DNA of 64,000 nucleotides, taken from assembly GCA_026393535.1 (NCBI GenBank), contig JAPKZY010000105.1, positions 62,001-126,000 on the forward strand, in the 5' to 3' direction. The notes beneath the pieces are model-generated. The model made no database searches and had not been told where the DNA came from. It was given only the letters and a program-made list of their open reading frames with translations. This DNA is from Actinomycetota bacterium (GTDB lineage Bacteria > Actinomycetota > Acidimicrobiia > Acidimicrobiales > Ilumatobacteraceae). Below are positions 59,885-64,000 of this stretch, one piece after another; the first letter of the stretch is position 1, and every line of letters starts with the position of its first letter. The position numbers and the translations under genes were made by a program.

Positions 59885-59922
59885 CCCCTCCCCCTTGCGC
59901 GCAGACTACGGTATAGAAAAAC

Positions 59923-60095
59923 GTCTACTTGGGAGAGCGTGTGCCGGCAACGGTTCACCGCCGAAGGAGCAACCACCCCGGAATCTCTCAGGCACAGGGA
60001 CCAGGTAGACATCGAACGCTGGAAAGAGAGGGCTTGCCCTCCACCGACGGGGAAAGCCATTTCAATGGCGAAGCTCTCAGGTACAAAAGACAGCG
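59923..60095 (+). ncRNA. Tandem glycine riboswitch
   Basis: Two consecutive glycine aptamers. The first P1 stem is GTCTAC (59923-59928) with GTAGAC (60005-60010), enclosing GGGAGAGC and the conserved CGCCGAAGGAGCAA and CTCTCAGG blocks. The second has CGCTG (60017-60021) with CAGCG (60091-60095), enclosing GGAAAGAGAGGGC, CACCGACGGGGAAAGCC and CTCTCAGG. The tandem layout and position 28 nt before the gcvP start match known gcv riboswitches that turn on glycine cleavage when glycine is high. Confidence 0.95.
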
Positions 60096-60122
60096 GGGGT
60101 CACAGAGTCAATCGGATTACTT

Positions 60123-62791
60123 ATGACCTCTACCCCACGCTCACTCACGTCGCCTGAATTTCACGCTGACCATTTTGCTCATCGTCACCTTGGACTCAAC
60201 GACACCGATAGAGCAACCATGTTGGCGGCTGTTGGTTTCAAGAGTTCGGAAGAACTTCTCGACGCAACAATCCCCTCTTCGATTCGTCTGCGCACTTCTA
60301 TGGCGCTCGCATCGCCCTTGACAGAATCCGAAGTTCTGCCAGTACTGAAATCCAAATTCGCAGCTGATGTCCATCGCACGTCATTTATCGGTCAGGGTTA
60401 TTACAACACCATCACACCTCCAGTCATCAAGAGAAACGTTTTAGAAAATCCAGCGTGGTACACCGCGTACACGCCATATCAACCAGAAATTAGTCAAGGC
60501 CGCTTAGAAGCAATCCTCAACTTCCAAACAATGGTGTCCGAACTCACGGGGCTTCCGTTAGCGAACGGTTCTCTCCTTGACGAAGCAACTGCAGTCGCCG
60601 AAGCAGTCACCATGGCTCACAGAGTTAGTAAGTCAAAATCGGATTCAGTTTTCGTAGACAGCAACACTCACCCGCAATCACTTGCAGTTCTCTCAACACG
60701 CTTAGAGCCAATCGGTATCGCAATTCATTTAGGAGATATATCCACGTGTGATGCCTTGCTCTATTTCGCGATCGTTGTGTCAATGCCAGGAAGCGACGGC
60801 CATATCCGTTCATCTTCTTCTCTCACAGCCCTTACCGCACAAGCCAGGGAAAATAAGGCAATCTCAATCGCTATTACAGATCTTCTCTCCTGCGCTCTCT
60901 TCACCCCTCCTGGACAACTTGGTTTCGATATTGCAATTGGATCCTCCCAACGCTTCGGAGTGCCAATGGGCTTCGGTGGACCCCATGCTGCATTCATGGC
61001 AACCCGCGACGAACATGCGCGCGCACTACCAGGACGTTTGGTCGGTGTTAGTACCGACACAGAAGGTCGGCCAGCATTGCGATTGGCTCTGCAGACTCGC
61101 GAACAACACATTCGTCGCGAAAAAGCCACGAGCAATATCTGTACCGCTCAGGTTTCAATATTCGATTGATCTCAGATACATCGTTCTCACTGAGCGTCGA
61201 CGAGACAACTACAGAAGAGATTGTTTGTGATTTATTGAAATCACTAAATGTCTCTGTTGTACAGGCAGCCAAGGACTCAAGTGCCGAATCACTGTTCCGC
61301 ACAGACTCATATATGAAACAAGCTGTGTTTCACCGCTATCACACAGAACACGAAATGCTTCGATATTTACGAGGTTTAGCCGATAAGGATCTCGCTCTTG
61401 ATCGCACAATGATTCCTTTGGGATCATGCACAATGAAACTGAATTCAACCACCGAGATGGAACCTGTCACGTGGCCAGAGTTTTCATCACTTCATCCGTA
61501 CGTGCCGGCTGATGAATCACTCGGTATTCGAACAGTGCTTGCTGAACTAGAGGCCATGCTGGTCGAGATCACGGGATACGACGCAGTAAGCCTTCAACCA
61601 AACGCTGGAAGTCAAGGTGAGTTTGCTGGGCTGATGGCAATTCGTGCCTACCACCGCTCTCGAGGCGACCTTCAACGCACAATATGTCTTATTCCCTCTA
61701 GCGCGCATGGCACGAATGCAGCAAGCGCCGTGATGGCAGGGATGTCAGTCGTTGTGGTCGCCTGCGATGAAAACGGAAATGTGGACGTAGCCGACTTAAC
61801 CAACAAAGCTGATCTTGCAGGCGACAAGCTCGCAGCAATTATGGTGACCTACCCATCGACGCACGGTGTATTCGAAGAAGCAATATCTGATATTTGCGAC
61901 ATCATCCATCAGCATGGTGGCCAGGTGTATGTCGACGGAGCCAATCTCAACGCTCTAGTTGGTACAGCCCAGCCCGGAAAATTTGGCGCTGACGTCAGCC
62001 ACCTGAACCTTCATAAGACATTCTGTATCCCTCACGGTGGTGGCGGACCAGGCGTCGGACCTGTCGCTGTTCGCAGTCATCTCATACCGTTTCTTCCAAG
62101 TGACCCATTGTCGCCATCATCAGGAATTGGTCCTGTGTCCGCTGCGAATTTCGGTTCTGCAAGTATCTGCGCCATTCCGTGGGTGTACATCTCGATGATG
62201 AGTGCAGATGGCTTGCTTCAAGCAACAGCAGATGCAATTTTGTCGGCCAATTACGTAGCGCGCCGACTCAATTCGTCCTACCCAGTTCTGTACACGGGCG
62301 CAAACGGCACCATCGCACACGAATGCATTCTTAACGTAGGTGAAGTGATTAAGGGCTCAGGACTGTTGATCGATGATATTGCTAAGCGACTAATGGATTA
62401 CGGGCTTCACGCCCCAACAATGAGTTTTCCAGTAGCCAATACTCTGATGGTTGAACCAACTGAAAGCGAGTCGCTTGCTGAAGTTGATCGATTCTGTGAC
62501 GCAATGATCAGTATCCGTCACGAAATAGACATGGTTCTATCCGGCGCAATCACTGCTGAAGAGTCCGTTCTCCACCATGCACCTCACACGGTTGAGGATA
62601 TTGCGGGAGATTGGAAACGTTCGTACAGCAGAGCTTCTGCGCTGTACCCACTCGCTCATCTCAGATCACGCAGCTATTACCCTTCAGTTTCTCGTATCGA
62701 CGCAGCCTATGGAGATCGAAATCTGGTGTGTACCTGCGCACCGATTGAGCAGTACGCCATCAGTCTGGAAAACGCTACGGTGGGCTCGTGA
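60123..62791 (+). pseudogene. gcvP: Glycine dehydrogenase (decarboxylating), P-protein, broken by out-of-frame internal deletion
   Basis: The first part (60123-61169, 348 aa) follows single-chain GcvP through FGGPHAAFMATRDEHARAL and [20 protein letters not shown], then stops. The second (61166-62791, 541 aa, TTG start overlapping that stop) resumes in another frame at [17 protein letters not shown] and includes the PLP lysine in [15 protein letters not shown]. In E. coli GcvP about 71 residues separate these points, here absent, so about 213 bp plus a frameshift are lost near 61150. The break is not at the normal gcvPA/gcvPB split. Either a real inactivation or an amplification/assembly error. 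Confidence 0.85.
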
Positions 62792-63207
62792 GCGAATCAG
62801 AGCCAAACACATCTACGAACCCTCTCGAACATTTACTAGCACTTCTCGGAACACTCGATCCGATAGATCTAGCTGGCAAGGCAGTCGATGTCACCCGCAG
62901 GACAAGCGAATCATTATTGACAGTTCTTGAAAACTTTGCCTCGACAGTTGACAATCTTAATAAGACGACTTCTCGCATCAACAGTTTGCTCGACGAAGTG
63001 GAAGAGCCCTTGCGCCGCATCATGCCGCAGGTGGGCAATGCTATGAACGCAATGGCGTCGATGGGTGAAGTTGCCGCACAACTCGGAGACCTGACGAAGC
63101 GACTGGGACCGCTCACTACGTTGGCAGAAAATGCGGGAGGCTTATTTGGGTTTCGACCCAACAAACCGTCTTCGTCTTCTACTTCTTCTTCGCAACAAAC
63201 GGAGTAG
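62788..63207 (+). CDS. Coiled-coil protein of unknown function, coupled to gcvP
   Basis: 139 residues. Starts with GTG overlapping the gcvP stop (GTGA), so it should be co-translated. It is helical, with heptads over about 20-115 ([17 protein letters not shown] then [18 protein letters not shown]), and a Ser/Thr-rich tail. The pattern resembles phasin- or apolipoprotein-like amphipathic helices, but I cannot name a family. Its last 29 bp overlap gcvT on the other strand. Confidence 0.65.
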   Translation: MSESEPNTSTNPLEHLLALLGTLDPIDLAGKAVDVTRRTSESLLTVLENFASTVDNLNKTTSRINSLLDEVEEPLRRIMPQVGNAMNAMASMGEVAAQLGDLTKRLGPLTTLAENAGGLFGFRPNKPSSSSTSSSQQTE

Positions 63208-64000
63208 CAACAACTACTCCTTCGATGAGTGTTCCGCGCACATCCATCGACACAGAGTCCCCCACTGCTGTTGACGGTTTCACAAATGCCATCGCTACGC
63301 AATGACCAAGAGTTGGGGAGAAATTTCCACTACTGATAGACCCGATCTCATTGCCTGCAACATCCAGAACACGGGTCCCATCTCGAGCAGGTCGTCTGCC
63401 AGGTATCGAGATTCCGACCAAACGGCGAGACACGCCCTGCTCTTTTTCCGTCAACAAAGCTTCTCTGCCATGAAAGTTCGGCTTGTTCCACGCAACAACC
63501 CACTCAAGGCCGGCCTGCAAAGACGAGATCCCCTCACCAAGTTCATGACCGTGCAACGGCAATCCAGCCTCTAGACGAAGTGTGTCACGCGCGCCTAAAC
63601 CAGCTGGAATTGCACCGGCTCCACACAACGCATTCCAGACAACTGCAGCGCCGCCGCTCGGCACAGCGATTTCAATTCCGTCTTCACCCGTGTAACCAGT
63701 TCCCGCTACAACACAGGAAAATCCACACACTTGTACTTCTTCAACAGTAAATCGTTTGACAGCAGCAGCTTCAACACAGACTTTCTCAACCACGACACGT
63801 GCCTCTGGGCCCTGCACAGCTATCACTGCACGCGTCGCTGTCGTGTCATAGCCACCAATTGCCGCCACAACCCGATCCGTATTGGAAGCATTCGGCATTA
63901 CATCAAAGACTTGATCACTAACCCACCACACAATGATGTCATCAAGCACACTGGCGTCATCTTTATCGAGCAAATGTGTGTATTGCGCACGACCTGGAGC
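63179..64000 (-). CDS. gcvT: Aminomethyltransferase (glycine cleavage T-protein), 5' end outside window
   Basis: The frame is open to the last base (first complete codon at 63998-64000), so the N terminus is beyond the window. Visible: AQYTHLLDKDDASVLDDIIVWW, then VQGPEARVVVE, the GTGYTGEDGIEI folate-site segment, GLGARDTLRLEAGLPLHGHEL and the C-terminal GHCVAMAFVK. T-protein transfers the methylene group from the H-protein-bound intermediate to tetrahydrofolate. It converges on gcvP rather than lying in its operon. gcvH is not in the window. Confidence 0.93.
   Translation of the reverse strand, partial: APGRAQYTHLLDKDDASVLDDIIVWWVSDQVFDVMPNASNTDRVVAAIGGYDTTATRAVIAVQGPEARVVVEKVCVEAAAVKRFTVEEVQVCGFSCVVAGTGYTGEDGIEIAVPSGGAAVVWNALCGAGAIPAGLGARDTLRLEAGLPLHGHELGEGISSLQAGLEWVVAWNKPNFHGREALLTEKEQGVSRRLVGISIPGRRPARDGTRVLDVAGNEIGSISSGNFSPTLGHCVAMAFVKPSTAVGDSVSMDVRGTLIEGVVVATPFVAKKK

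Noticed and set aside
60123-62791. Natural two-subunit gcvPA/gcvPB arrangement
   Set aside because: The first part stops near residue 348, about 100 residues before the normal split, and the missing conserved block is not supplied by the second part.

Overview
The window looks like chromosomal core sequence from a streamlined member of the Actinomycetota, most likely class Acidimicrobiia (Ilumatobacter/acIV-like). Lineage pointers are a WhiB protein, a tatB-tatC-helY block as in mycobacteria, a GuaB1-type GMP reductase, a DUF4193-like acidic zinc protein, and leaderless -10 boxes (TANNNT 5-9 nt before ATG/GTG) at most transcription-unit starts. GC looks close to one half by eye, but I did not count it. 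I see no rRNA, tRNA, CRISPR array, insertion sequence, integrase or phage gene. Genes are packed edge to edge and no gene-free stretch exceeds about 240 bases.

Layout. 1-16 kb: a proA-like gene cut by the window edge, an FAD amine oxidase, panC/panB (pantothenate), a type-B carboxylesterase divergent from a hexapeptide acyltransferase, DoxX and lipoprotein genes, a histidine phosphatase, a methyltransferase, an exported M23 peptidase with three peptidoglycan-binding repeats behind a sigma-28-like promoter, an SDR, heme A synthase and a broken enoyl-CoA hydratase. 16-29 kb: dnaJ-like, threonylcarbamoyl-AMP synthase, guaB1-cmk-plsC, M18 aminopeptidase coupled to a histidine phosphatase, mobA, rhodanese, RNase D and typA. 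29-41 kb: nagA-tkt-tal-LOG operon (amino-sugar and pentose-phosphate carbon), a fatty-acid desaturase divergent from its probable TetR repressor across a perfect 18-bp palindrome, an ADP-forming acyl-CoA synthetase, a PBP4-type peptidase and small membrane proteins. 41-53 kb: trmI, ferredoxin, lepB, GDPD, tatB-tatC-helY with a lipid-kinase-like partner, an MDR dehydrogenase, an M20 amidohydrolase, a tandem ThyX-like protein and the DUF4193-like protein. 53-64 kb: enoyl-CoA hydratase, a highly charged repeat protein, gamma-carbonic anhydrase-prmA, whiB, threonine aldolase, a PLP decarboxylase, and a tandem glycine riboswitch reading into gcvP, with gcvT (cut by the window edge) converging on it.

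How it works together. The 3' end is a glycine module: threonine aldolase makes glycine, the riboswitch senses it, and GcvP/GcvT cleave it. In this sequence gcvP carries an out-of-frame internal deletion of about 71 codons, and the enoyl-CoA hydratase at 15.4-16.1 kb carries a similar lesion. Both need checking against reads before biology is inferred.

The most distinctive features are architectural: leaderless promoters, divergent promoters interlocked so that one gene's first codons occupy the other's -35 region, and convergent pairs that share a 4-nt YTAR double stop (7 of 15 pairs). I found no clear new defence or mobile system.
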